From Ambrosia x helenae (taxonomy: Eukaryota > Streptophyta > Magnoliopsida > Asterales > Asteraceae): a stretch of 64,000 nt of DNA. This document shows positions 36,205 to 46,477 of this stretch, in pieces; position 1 is the stretch's first letter, and each line of letters starts with the position of its first letter. The notes under the pieces were generated by a model, which was not told the origin of the DNA, did not search any database, and worked only from the letters and a program-made list of their open reading frames with translations. A program made the translations under genes and the position numbers. The stretch spans positions 55,977,453 through 56,041,452 of the forward strand of contig CM061233.1 in assembly GCA_030844895.1 (NCBI GenBank). Direction: 5' to 3'.

Positions 36205-36288
36205 ATGTCTGGTCGCGCTGGTGGACGTGCAGGTGGACGCCGTGGTGGCGGAGGTGGACGCCGTGGTGGGGGTAGAGGTGGTGGTAAC
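36205..36288 (+). pseudogene. gag: 5' part of F gag (exon side of the G insertion)
   Basis: ATG at 36205. The first 28 residues are a Gly-Arg-rich tail (MSGRAGGRAGGRRGGGG...), like an RGG nucleic-acid-binding region. The frame is cut by element G after GTAAC (36284-36288) and resumes at 46473 or 46478, depending on which TSD copy is counted. Confidence 0.75.
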
Positions 36289-37827
36289 TGTAACACCCCA
36301 ACCGATGGCGGAAACATCGGGGTGCCACGTATTGATGATTGTTTTCAGTAGCACATGGTATAACATAAATTTTAAATAATTTATTCAAACGTAATATCCA
36401 AAATGTGAAATGATGTCTAAGAATTCAAATACATAAACTCAAATAACAACTTCAATGACTTCAAATAAACTTCAAGTAAAAATCCTCATGCTAACTCAAG
36501 CCTCAGCTTCATTGTTACCTGAAACATGTTAATTTTGAAAGTATTTTGGGTCAACATAAGTTGGTGAGAATTACATAGGTTTTTGATGATAAAATGAATA
36601 AAATGTTGTGCAATTCATGTGTCATGTTAATCTAGCCCATATGTGAGAACATATTAGAAATAAATCGAGTGCATAATCAACCCTGTTGACTGTTATAAAA
36701 TGATACATACCATACACTTATGGTCCCAATGAATATGTTATGCGATAACAAACACCCACGTAACCTTTGTAGGAGGCACGTATCCGGGTGGGATTGTCAG
36801 TCCAATAGATCTATCAATGTATACCGTCGGCTGATCAATGTTAATGATTATGCTAGAATGGTGCTTACTCTAATCATGCTCAAGACATAATGCAACATAG
36901 AAAACACATAGACACATTGATGATTGAATTGCAATGATAATGTTATAACATGTTTCACCCCAAAAATGGTGATAAATAAAAGGGGCTATGTAAAACTCAC
37001 CTTAGCAAATGTTAACTTGTTGAAAAGATGTGATAATTGTGTTGCCCAAAAAGATTCCAAATATTACCCTATATTAAGGTAATATATAATAAGTCTAAGT
37101 CTAATTAACTAATAAGTGTATCCTAGGGTTTCGTTTTGGGGATAATCAATTGTTAAATTTAAATTAAAATGTTAATTAAATAAAGAAAATTTGATAATTT
37201 AATGGAAGAAAGTCTTTTTATAAAGTTTGGATTTTGAATGTACACATTAAAGTGTTTGAAGCATAAAAATAATTTTTATAAAATTATTTCATTTAGAATA
37301 GATTTTTAAATCTATTTATTTATAAATAGCCAATTATTAACTTTAATATTCAAAAATACTAAAATTAAAGAATTCTTATTTTAAAAATCATATTTCTGTT
37401 CTAAATGATTAAAAATAATTTGTATAAAATTTTGGTGCAAAAATGATGAAAATTGGATTTATTATGAATTAATTATGATTAAATCTAACAAAAATTGATT
37501 AAAAATATAAAATAAATGATTTTACTGAATTAAAAATTATTTCAGTAAAGTTTAACTTTATAAAAAGTTAGGATAATTTTGGGGAATTTAATAAAACTGT
37601 TTTTGATATATAAATGGATTTTTATAAATATAATAGTATAAAAATGATTTAATTATTATAAATATTAAATAAATGAATTTCTGAAACATAAAAATTACAA
37701 ATAAAACTTTTATATCAGATTAAACAAATATAATTTTTTTTAGAATTTATAAAATAGTTTTGATATTTTAAAAAGAATTTAAAAGTTTAAAAGGTTTTAA
37801 TATATATATATAATATAATTGTTGTTA

Positions 37828-37932
37828 CAAAAAAGAAAAGAAAAGAACCAAAAATAATGGTCAGAGCCGGGACTCGAACCCGGGTGACCTCAGTGGAGAA
37901 CCAGGATCACAACCACTTGGCCTAGGCCGGTG
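37828..37932 (-). other. tRNA-like module in 3' LTR of G, sense
   Basis: On the minus strand GGCCAAGTGG (A-box-like, as in Leu/Ser tRNAs) precedes a B box (GGTTCGAGTCC, 37870-37880 complement). The T arm CCGGG-TTCGAGT-CCCGG is perfect. T-rich runs follow (37828-37858 complement). No acceptor stem was found. Confidence 0.6.
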
Positions 37933-38530
37933 GTTGTGATATTTCTTGTTTAAAAATAAATAAATACATACGCGAATTCCAGGTTTATCCCCAATTCATA
38001 TAAACGAGCCCTAGAATTTTCAATTGAGCAAATCAGCCAACATTAGCCCGATTAATGTTGGGGCTTTTGTTGGTTGATCGCCGATGAATGAAACCCACAC
38101 AAAAAAACGAACTCACAGTGATGGATTGAGTATTATCTTCGGGTCAAAGATAAGTCAAACAACGAACTTGATATCAATAATCAGAGTATAATTGAGAGAA
38201 TTGGAGGTGGAGAGAGTGTTGTGAGCGAGTAAACAAGGTTCGCAAAGCATCTGTTTATACTGATGTTCACTGGTTATGGTTAATTGGAAGGTTTGACCTT
38301 CGATTAAATTCATACGCGTCCAATTGAATAAAAGGTCAACGATTGATGTGTAATTGACGTGGAATCAAGTTGTAATAGGCCGGTAATCATCTAAATTTAC
38401 CAATTAGAGACCAATTACACGTTAATTCGATGGATTGATCAATAAGGTAACCCACAGTTGACTTTCCTTGTCAACTGTGAAGGTTTTAATGTGTGTTTAA
38501 AATTATAATGTGTCCGGGTTTATCACAAAG

Positions 38531-38620
38531 AAATGGCTAGCCCAGTTGGTTGTGCACATGTGTGTGTTTGGCCCGGCCTTTGGCGCGGGTTCGATTCCCG
38601 GCCAAGGCTTTTATTTTTTT
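38531..38620 (+). other. tRNA-like module in 3' LTR of G, antisense
   Basis: TAGCCCAGTTGG (A box, 38538-38549), GGTTCGATTCC (B box, 38588-38598) and T runs at 38609-38620. It lies in U3 upstream of the TATA box and points against the element. Confidence 0.65.
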
Positions 38621-38777
38621 GATATAATTATTCAATCACACACATATATATAATATTATATATAGTATTAGGGTTCCACAAATGCGACAAAAATAATAAA
38701 TGCGAATATAAAATGAAAACTTGACGTTTTTATTAATGTCGATGCGTAACGTACAAGTATTAATGCGTAATGTTACA

Positions 38778-38796
38778 GTCTCCCCTACTTTTAGGA
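38778..38796 (-). other. Polypurine tract of element G
   Basis: The complement reads CCTAAAAGTAGGGGAGAC directly before the 3' LTR; it is nearly the same tract as in A and B. Confidence 0.9.
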
Positions 38797-39630
38797 ACTT
38801 CGTCCCGAAGTTGGAGTTGGAGAGTCTGGTGGAAAAAGATGTGGGTACTTCGACTTCATTTGGTCTTTACGTTCCCAAGTGAACTCTGGGCCTCGTTTAG
38901 ATTCCCAACGAACCTTAACGATCGGAATAACGACTGCGCTTGAGTTTCTTGACTCCAGTGTCAACGATCTCGACGGGTTTCTCGATAATGTGCATGCTTT
39001 CATCGATTTGCACATCCTCGAGAGGAACATGAAGGTTCTCATCTGCTAAGCATTTCTTGAGATTCGAAACATGGAAGGTCGGATGAACATTGCTTAGCTC
39101 AGGTGGAAGCTCAAGTCTGTAAGCCACTTTCCCAACTCTGTCAAGAATTTTGAAGGGGCCTACGTATCGAGGAGCTAGTTTTCCCTTTCTACCGAAACGA
39201 ATAACTCCTTTCCAAGGGATACCTTAAGTAGCACAAGGTCCCCAACTTGAAATTCCAGGGGTTTACGACGTTTATCAGCATAACTCTTTTGGCGACTTCT
39301 AGCCTTGAGAAGATTATCCTGAATAAGCTGGATTTTGTCTGTGGTTTCCTGGATTAGTTCGGGTCCAGTAATACGAGCTTCACCAACCTCAGTCCAACAG
39401 ACAGGAGAACGACATTTCCAACCATAGAGTGCCTCAAAAGGAGCCATGTTAATGCTGGCATGATAACTGTTGTTGTATGAAAACTCAACCAAAGGAAGAT
39501 GAGAATCCCATGCGCCACCAAAATCGATGACACATGCCCTGAGCATGTCCTCAAGTGTCTGGATGGTTCGTTCAGTCTGACCATCCGTCTGAGGGTGATA
39601 AGCAGTGCTCAGGTTCAACTTAGTACCCAA
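38793..39630 (-). pseudogene. pol: Integrase C-terminus and chromodomain-like end of G pol
   Basis: The piece 39630-39175 holds the third catalytic integrase region (YHPQTDGQTERTIQTLED with the essential Glu) and the GPY-type region. A frameshift near 39220 separates it from 39127-38915 (HPTFHVSNLKKCL). Another near 38930 separates it from the last piece (IPIVKVRW...TWERKDQMKSKYPHLF). That end matches the chromodomain-like tail of Tekay-type chromoviruses, thought to guide integration to heterochromatin. The stop is near 38793. Confidence 0.82.
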
Positions 39631-40637
39631 AGCATCTTGTAGAGATCCCCAAAGTGAGAGGTGAAACGACCATCGCGATCAGAAATAATGTCCAAAGGTA
39701 TACCGTGACGACATACGATTTCACTTACGTACATCTTTGCCAACTTTTCCACAGAATACTTCTCGCGAATAGGTAGAAAGTGAGCTGACTTGGTTAAACG
39801 ATCGACGATTACCCAAATACTGTCAAAGCCTTTGGGTGTGCGAGGAAGTTTGGTGATGAAATCCATAGCTATGCTCTCCCATTTCCAGACAGGAATTTCT
39901 GGTTGTTCAAGCATACCAGATGGTCGTTGATGTTCAGCCTTAACCTTGGAACAAGTGAGGCATTTTGCAACGAAAAGAGCAATGTCTTTCTTCATACCAG
40001 GCCACCAATAAGAATAACGAAGATCTTGGTACATCTTGTCAGCTCCAGGATGAACAGAATAACGAGACTTATGAGCCTCGTTCATGAGAAAAGTACGAAG
40101 ATCATCACGGTCGGGAATCCACAGTCGGTTAAGGAAATAAAGGAGACCATCGGGTTTGGTTTCAAGTTGAGTCTCAGCACCACAAGACATTTCATCGTAC
40201 ATGTTACCTTGGGTGACTGAGGTGTGTTGAGCCTGGAGAATGCGATCTTGAAGATCAGTACGAACTCTCGCACATTGGAGTTTGACACGCTCTTTACGAC
40301 TAAGTGCGTCGGCCACAACATTCGCTTTGCCAGGATGGTAGCGAATTTCGCAATCATAGTCGTTAAGTAATTCAACCCAACGTCGTTGCCTCATGTTAAG
40401 ATTCTTTTGATCGAAGACATGTTGGAGACTTTTGTGGTCCGTGAACACCACACATTTGGTCCCATAAAGATAATGTCTCCAAATCTTGAGTGCAAAGACA
40501 ACAGCGCCCAATTCAAGATCATGGGTGGTATAATTTTTCTCGTGAGTCTTGAGTTGTCGAGACGCATAAGCAATAACCTTTCCTCGTTGCATGAGAACAC
40601 AACCAAGACCTTGGTTCGATGCATCACAGTAGACCAC
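39615..40637 (-). pseudogene. pol: RNase H and integrase core of G pol
   Basis: A frame of 340 residues. It starts inside RNase H (VVYCDASNQGLGCVLMQ with a catalytic Asp) and continues with TDHKSLQHVF. The integrase zinc-binding region follows (HPGADKMYQDLRYSYWWPG ... CLTCSKVKAEHQ). The catalytic core has the first Asp (AMDFITKLP, about 39870) and the second (ISDRDGRFTSHF, about 39680). The frame is lost just after, in a T/G homopolymer at about 39648, before the catalytic Glu in the next piece. The ATG is internal to the polyprotein and not a real start. Confidence 0.85.
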
Positions 40638-40687
40638 GAAATCATCATTACCATCAGGTAGAGATAAGACAGGAGCTTCACAGAGTT

Positions 40688-41167
40688 TCAGCTTAAGAGT
40701 TTCAAATGCTTCCTCTTGCTTAGGTCCCCACTCATAGGTTTACCCTTGTGAGTTAAGGTAGTGAGAGGAACAACGATCTTGGAGAAATTGGCGATGAATC
40801 GACGATAATAACCAGCCAACCCAAGAAAAGAACGGACTTCCGTTGGAGTGGTAGGAACACTCCAATTCTTCACAGCTTCGATCTTTGCAGGATCAACATG
40901 AATTCCGTTCATATCAATGACATGTCCCAAAAATTGAACTTCCTTAAGCCAAAATTCACATTTTGAGAACTTGGCGTACAGTTGTTCTTTCTTTAGGAGA
41001 CTCAAGATAGAGTGAAGATGTTGCTCGTGATCGGATTTTGATTTAGAGTAAATCAAAATATCATCGATGAAAACGATCACGAATTTGTCGAGATAGGGTC
41101 TACAAACCCGATTCATTAGATCCATAAATACTGCGGGAGCATTGGTCAACCCAAAAGGCATAACCAT
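40688..41167 (-). pseudogene. pol: Reverse transcriptase palm and connection of G pol
   Basis: It contains MPFGLTNAPAVFMDLMNRV and the catalytic FIDDILIYSKS at about 41045-41075, followed by CEFWLKEVQFLGHVI and RSFLGLAGYYRRFI. The frame is lost near 40737, between RT and RNase H, by a one-base change in a C run. It overlaps the previous piece (41146-41988) in another frame. Confidence 0.85.
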
Positions 41168-41988
41168 GAATTCATAGTGACCGTAGCGAGTGCGAAAAGC
41201 TGTCTTGGGAATATCTTCATCGTGAACTCTAAGCTGATGATAACCAGAACGAAGATCAATCTTCGAGAAGGGGTTGCTCCTTGAAGTTGATCGAAGAGAT
41301 CGTCAATCCTAGGAAGTGGATAACGATTCTTGATGGTGAGTTTGTTGAGTTCACGGTAGTCAATACACATCCGAAGAGAACCATCCTTCTTTTTAACGAA
41401 TAAGACAGGGGCTCCCCATGGAGAAGAACTAGGGCGAATGAACCCTTTATCAGAAAGTTCCTGTAATTGACTAGCAAGTTCTTGCATTTCAGAGGGTGCA
41501 AGACGATAAGGAGCTTTAGCGATAGGATTAGCACCAGGAACAAGATCAATACGAAACTCCACTTGTCGAGCAGGAGGCAAACCAGGTAAATCCTCTGGAA
41601 AGACTTCAGGATAGTCTCGAATAATAGGAATGTCTTGGATACTTTTGCCTTTGTCCTTCTTCTCTATCACGTTAGCTAAGAAGGCTGTATACCCCTTTCG
41701 TAAGTACTTTTGGGCAGTAGTACAAGACATAAGCTTAAGCTCACCACAGGGTTTCTCACCATAGATCTTCAAAATCTCACCAGATTCGAGAGGAATGCGT
41801 ATGACTTTCTCGAAGCACAGAATTTCGGCACGATGAGTTGACAACCAGTCCATGCCTACTATAACATCAAAACTACCAAGATGCATGGGGATGAGATCGA
41901 TAGGGAAGGTATGATCATCGAGATTCAACAAGCAGTTACGAATAATAGAACCGATCGAAATAGACTTCCCGTTAGCTACCTCTACCAC
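41146..41988 (-). pseudogene. pol: Protease C-half and RT N-half of G pol
   Basis: The first part completes the retropepsin (FDVIVGMDWLSTHRAEI). A linker follows, and the RT start reads YPEVFPEDLPGLPPARQVEF. After that come the fingers (WGAPVLFVKKKDGSLRMCID, YRELNKLTIKNRYPLPRIDD). The frame changes near 41275, in a short T run, just before the first catalytic Asp of the palm. Homology then continues in another frame. Confidence 0.85.
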
Positions 41989-43433
41989 GAAAGGTCTTCT
42001 AAATTAGTGTGGGGTAAGTTAAGTAAAGGTTCAAACTTCAGTGAAACGAATGACTTATCAGCTCCTGAATCAAATAATATGGATGCATAGTGGTTATTAA
42101 TGAGAAACGTACCATTCACCACTTCGTTGTTGTCACGAGCCTGGTTAGCGTTGAGATTGTAGGCGCGACCTCGAGCACCTTGGTTCTGGTTGCGGTTCTG
42201 GTTTTGGTTTTGGTTTTGGTTTTGGTTCTGATTTTGGTTTTGGTTACGGTTACGATTAGGGCAGTTGTTGATGTAGTGATTAGGGTTACCACACTCGTAG
42301 CATTGACCACGAGTAGGCCTGTTGTTTTGTTGGTTGGGAGCTGGGTTGTTGTTGTCTTGGGCAGCAGGAGATCGACAGACGTTCACCAGGTGACCATATC
42401 TTTGACACTTAGTACAAAATCGACATGGCACCTGTGTGGGATGGTGGTACTTGCAGGTGTTGCACAAAGGGTGAGGTCCGGTGTATGGTTTCTTGGCTGG
42501 GTTTTGGGCAGCAGGTGGAGTAGCAGCAACCATATAGTTTCTAGCCTTGCGCTTTTTGTTGCTTGAGGTCTCAGGCTTGACTTCAATTGCAGGCTGTGGA
42601 GTGTCTTTGGCAACAGTCTTCTTAGTGCCCTTGCGAACTAGAGTACCGTTCTTCACATGATTATCAGTAAGAGTGGCCGCTAGACGTTTGGCCTCTTCCA
42701 AAGTTGCAGGATTTCTACCCCAAACGGTGTCCTGGATTTGCATGGGCAGACCACCGATGTACTTCTCGATGGCTACCGACAGAGGAGTAACCTTGTGTGG
42801 CAACAATAAGCTAAGCTCATGAAAGCGGGTGTTGTAGGCGAGGTTTTCCCCACTATCTTGAGCTAAGGTGTGGAACTCATCCTCAAGCTTTTTAACCTCA
42901 TTGCGAGGACAGAACTCCTCTTTCATGATCTCCTTGACTTGGTCCCATGTCAAAGCAAGAGCAACCTCGGCCCCACGAGTACGCTTCTCTTCATTCCACC
43001 AAGTGAGTGCTCGTTTATGGAGAACACTCATGGCGTAACGAACCTTGAAATGTTGGGGGCACTCACTGTTGATGAAGGTATTTTCAATACCCTCAAACCA
43101 TTGGAGAAGTCCAGTAGCTCCTTCTTCACCGCTGAACTTTGGAGGGTTACAAGAGTTGAAATGCTTAAGGGTGCAAGCTTGGGGTCCATTACCATTGCCA
43201 TTCCCGTTCCCATTGTTGTGACCATTCCCGTTGCCGTTCAATTGGATGACCTGAGCAAGTAAATTGGGAACCAGAGTTGCGATTTGCTGCGCCATTTGTT
43301 GAGAAATGATCGCAGCCAGTTGAGCATCGACCCCATTGTTGTTGTGACCAGGACCTGGGTCATGACCATGGTTGTCACTACCTTCATCGTGGTTCTCACC
43401 AGTGCTGTTGTGAGTGCTGCGACGAGGAGGCAT
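41982..43433 (-). CDS. gag: Gag and start of protease of element G
   Basis: ATG at 43433 (MPPRRSTHN...), about 483 residues. It has an Asn/Gly-rich N-terminus, the Gag core (GLLQWFEGIENTF, ALTWWNEEKRTRG, CPRNEVKKLEDEF) and a CCHC knuckle (CTKCQRYGHLVNVC). A second knuckle (CYECGNPNHYINNC) is followed by an NQ-dipeptide repeat and the protease active site (LFDSGADKSFVS). The frame ends shortly after, at a one-base homopolymer loss near 41995, and resumes in 41146-41988. The codon repeat of the NQ stretch gives a long but meaningless Val-Leu frame on the other strand. The Gag assembles the particle and binds RNA by analogy with the family. Confidence 0.9.
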   Translation of the reverse strand: MPPRRSTHNSTGENHDEGSDNHGHDPGPGHNNNGVDAQLAAIISQQMAQQIATLVPNLLAQVIQLNGNGNGHNNGNGNGNGNGPQACTLKHFNSCNPPKFSGEEGATGLLQWFEGIENTFINSECPQHFKVRYAMSVLHKRALTWWNEEKRTRGAEVALALTWDQVKEIMKEEFCPRNEVKKLEDEFHTLAQDSGENLAYNTRFHELSLLLPHKVTPLSVAIEKYIGGLPMQIQDTVWGRNPATLEEAKRLAATLTDNHVKNGTLVRKGTKKTVAKDTPQPAIEVKPETSSNKKRKARNYMVAATPPAAQNPAKKPYTGPHPLCNTCKYHHPTQVPCRFCTKCQRYGHLVNVCRSPAAQDNNNPAPNQQNNRPTRGQCYECGNPNHYINNCPNRNRNQNQNQNQNQNQNQNQNRNQNQGARGRAYNLNANQARDNNEVVNGTFLINNHYASILFDSGADKSFVSLKFEPLLNLPHTNLEDLSW

Positions 43434-43967
43434 GATCTGTAATAGACACAATGAAATGCATGAGAGTTTATATAAGGAATGTAATCATTTATTCATTAAT
43501 TAAAACGAATAAACGAAAACGTTGACTTATCAAAGATTCTAAATTCTAATAACATATGAAGACATGCTTTAGCCTATAAGTGAACACTCATCCCGAGAAT
43601 TCCCAGGTAGGCATCCGGGTCCCTCGTCTGATTGGGATATATGCGCAATGCCAGCCTAGACAGAAGACTCAGAATACAGGCGTTCACCCTTCCAGATTGC
43701 ACGTGTTCGTTATTAAAATCTAGAACTTCGACGAGATCTCAAGGGGGTTCAGGTTAAACCTGAGGATTTTGTCCTATAAATCTAATGGTGGATCAGGATT
43801 GCAGCAGACAATTAAGAGTAGTCACATGTAGGTTTAGGGTTGTAGGGCATAGGATGAGGATAGGATTAGGGAAGCAATTAGGGTTTCAAGTAGGAGAAGC
43901 AAGTACTGTTTTAGTCCCTAAGGTTATAGTCTAGATTATTTCTAATAACCTAATTCCCTATAACCAA
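43434..43967 (-). other. 5' leader of element G
   Basis: Non-coding. At 43559-43715 it is homologous to the leaders of A and B, with the helix partners GTGAAC/GTTCAC at 43580-43585 and 43682-43687 (plus-strand view). A splice-acceptor-like ATTACAG lies just before the gag ATG. Confidence 0.75.
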
Positions 43968-43983
43968 GGCTCTGATACCAATC
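43968..43983 (-). other. Primer binding site of element G
   Basis: On the minus strand TTGGTATCAGAGCC lies right after the 5' LTR; it matches initiator tRNA-Met. Confidence 0.92.
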
Positions 43984-45519
43984 TGTAACACCCCAACCGA
44001 TGGCGGAAACATCGGGGTGCCACGTATTGATGATTGTTTTCAGTAGCACATGGTATAACATAAATTTTAAATAATTTATTCAAACGTAATATCCAAAATG
44101 TGAAATCATGTCTAAGAATTCAAATACATAAACTCAAATAACAACTTCAATGACTTCAAATAAACTTCAAGTAAAAATCCTCATGCTAACTCAAGCCTCA
44201 GCTTCATTGTTACCTGAAACATGTTAATTTTGAAAGCATTTTGGGTCAACATAAGTTGGTGAGAATTACATAGGTTTTTTGATGATAAAATGAATAAAAT
44301 GTTGTGCAATTCATGTGTCATGTTAATCTAGCCCATATGTGAGAACATATTAGAAATAAATCGAGTGCATAATCAACCCTGTTGACTGTTATAAAATGAT
44401 ACATACCATACACTTATGGTCCCAATGAATATGTTATGCGATAACAAACACCCACGTAACCTTTGTAGGAGGCACGTATCCGGGTGGGATTGTCAGTCCA
44501 ATAGATCTATCAATGTATACCGTCGGCTGATCAATGTTAATGATTATGCTAGAATGGTGCTTACTCTAATCATGCTCAAGACATAATGCAACATAGAAAA
44601 CACATAGACACATTGATGATTGAATTGCAATGATAATGTTATAACATGTTTCACCCCAAAAATGGTGATAAATAAAAGGGGCTATGTAAAACTCACCTTA
44701 GCAAATGTTAACTTGTTGAAAAGATGTGATAATTGTGTTGCCCAAAAAGATTCCAAATATTACCCTATATTAAGGTAATATATAATAAGTCTAAGTTTAA
44801 TTAACTAATAAGTGTATCCTAGGGTTTCGTTTTGGGGATAATCAATTGTTAAATTTAAATTAAAATGTTAATTAAATAAAGAAATTTGATAATTTAATGG
44901 AAGAAAGTCTTTTTATAAAGTTTGGATTTTGAATGTACACATTAAAGTGTTTGAAGCATAAAAATAATTTTTATAAAATTATTTCATTTAGAATAGATTT
45001 TTAAATCTATTTATTTATAAATAGCCAATTATTAACTTTAATATTCAAAAATACTAAAATTAAAGAATTCTTATTTTAAAAATCATATTTCTGTTCTAAA
45101 TGATTAAAAATAATTTGTATAAAATTTTGGTGCAAAAATGATGAAAATTGGATTTATTATGAATTAATTATGATTAAATCTAACAAAAATTGATTAAAAA
45201 TATAAAATAAATGATTTTACTGAATTAAAACTTATTTCAGTAAAGTTTAACTTTATAAAAAGTTAGGATAATTTTTGGGGAATTTAATAAAACTGTTTTG
45301 ATATATAAATGGATTTTTATAAATATAATAGTATAAAAATGATTTAATTATTATAAATATTAAATAAATGAATTTCTGAAACATAAAAATTACAAATAAA
45401 ACTTTTATATTAGATTAAACAAAATTAAATTTTTTTAGAATTTATAAAATAGTTTTGATATTTTAAAAAGAATTTAAAAGTTTAAAAGGTTTTATATATA
45501 TATATAATATAATTGTTGT

Positions 45520-45625
45520 TACAAAAAAAAAAAAGAAAAGAACCAAAAATAATGGTCAGAGCCGGGACTCGAACCCGGGTGACCTCAGTGGAGAACCAGG
45601 ATCACAACCACTTGGCCTAGGCCGG
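45520..45625 (-). other. tRNA-like module in 5' LTR of G, sense
   Basis: Same as 37828-37932: B box complement at 45565-45575, perfect T arm, and T-rich tail (A-rich in plus view at about 45520-45550). Confidence 0.6.
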
Positions 45626-46225
45626 TGGTTGTGATATTTCTTGTTTAAAAATAAATAAATACATACGCGAATTCCAGGTTTATCCCCATTCCATATAAAC
45701 GAGCCCTAGAATTTTCAATTGAGCAAATCAGCCAACATTAGCCCGATTAATGTTGGGGCTTTTGTTGGTTGATCGCCGATGAATGAAACCCACACAAAAA
45801 AACGAACTCACAGTGATGGATTGAGTATTATCTTCGGGTCAAAGATAAAGTCAAACAACGAACTTGATATCAATAATCAGAGTATAATTGAGAGAATTGG
45901 AGGTGGAGAGAGTGTTGTGAGCGAGTAAACAAGGTTCGCAAAGCATCTATTTATACTGATGTTCACTGGTTATGGTTAATTGGAAGGTTTGACCTTCGAT
46001 TAAATTCATACGCGTCCAATTGAATAAAAGGTCAACGATTGATGTGTAATTGACGTGGAATCAAGTTGTAATAGGCCGGTAATCATCTAAATTTACCAAT
46101 TAGAGACCAATTACACGTTAATCGATGGATTGATCAATAAGGTAACCCACAGTTGACTTTCCTTGTCAACTGTGAAGGTTTTAATGTGTGTTTAAAATTA
46201 TAATGTGTCCGGGTTTATCACAAAG

Positions 46226-46315
46226 AAATGGCTAGCCCAGTTGGTTGTGCACATGTTGTGTTTGGCCCGGCCTTTGGCGCGGGTTCGATTCCCGGCCAAG
46301 GCTTTTATTTTTTTT
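46226..46315 (+). other. tRNA-like module in 5' LTR of G, antisense
   Basis: Same as 38531-38620: TAGCCCAGTTGG at 46233-46244, GGTTCGATTCC at 46282-46292, then T runs. Confidence 0.65.
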
Positions 46316-46477
46316 GATATAATTATTCAATCACACACATATATATAATATTATATATAGTATTAGGGTTCCACAAATGCGACAAAAATAATAAATGCGA
46401 ATATAAAATGAAAACTTGACGTTTTTATTAATGTCGATGCGTAACGTACAAGTATTAATGCGTAATGTTACAGTAAC

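Larger units (their letters stand above)
36289..38777 (-). repeat. 3' LTR of element G
   Basis: In plus coordinates it reads from TGTAACACCCCAACC to GCGTAATGTTACA. It contains a sense tRNA-like module (37828-37932), an antisense one (38531-38620) and a TATA box, here weakened to GTATAAACAG, at about 38251-38262. Confidence 0.92.
36289..46472 (-). mobile_element. Element G: full-length chromodomain Ty3/Gypsy retrotransposon
   Basis: Two 2,489-bp LTRs, TSD GTAAC (36284-36288 / 46473-46477), a Met-tRNA primer site next to the 43984 LTR and a polypurine tract next to 38777, all on the minus strand. The 5.2-kb internal region encodes Gag, protease, RT, RNase H, integrase and a C-terminal chromodomain-like segment, in the order of the Tekay/Del chromoviruses. 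The LTRs are about 99% alike by eye, so the insertion is fairly recent. The coding region is interrupted by six one-base frameshifts, all in homopolymer runs. Confidence 0.93.
43984..46472 (-). repeat. 5' LTR of element G
   Basis: 2,489 bp, the same length as the other LTR. The TATA box reads TATAAATA (about 45948-45957 complement), intact here but TATAAACA in the 3' copy. tRNA-like modules lie at 45520-45625 (sense) and 46226-46315 (antisense). Confidence 0.92.

Noticed and set aside
42090..42566. 158-residue plus-strand frame rich in Val and Leu
   Set aside because: It is the antisense of the Asn-Gln repeat and zinc-knuckle region of the gag of G; no independent signal.
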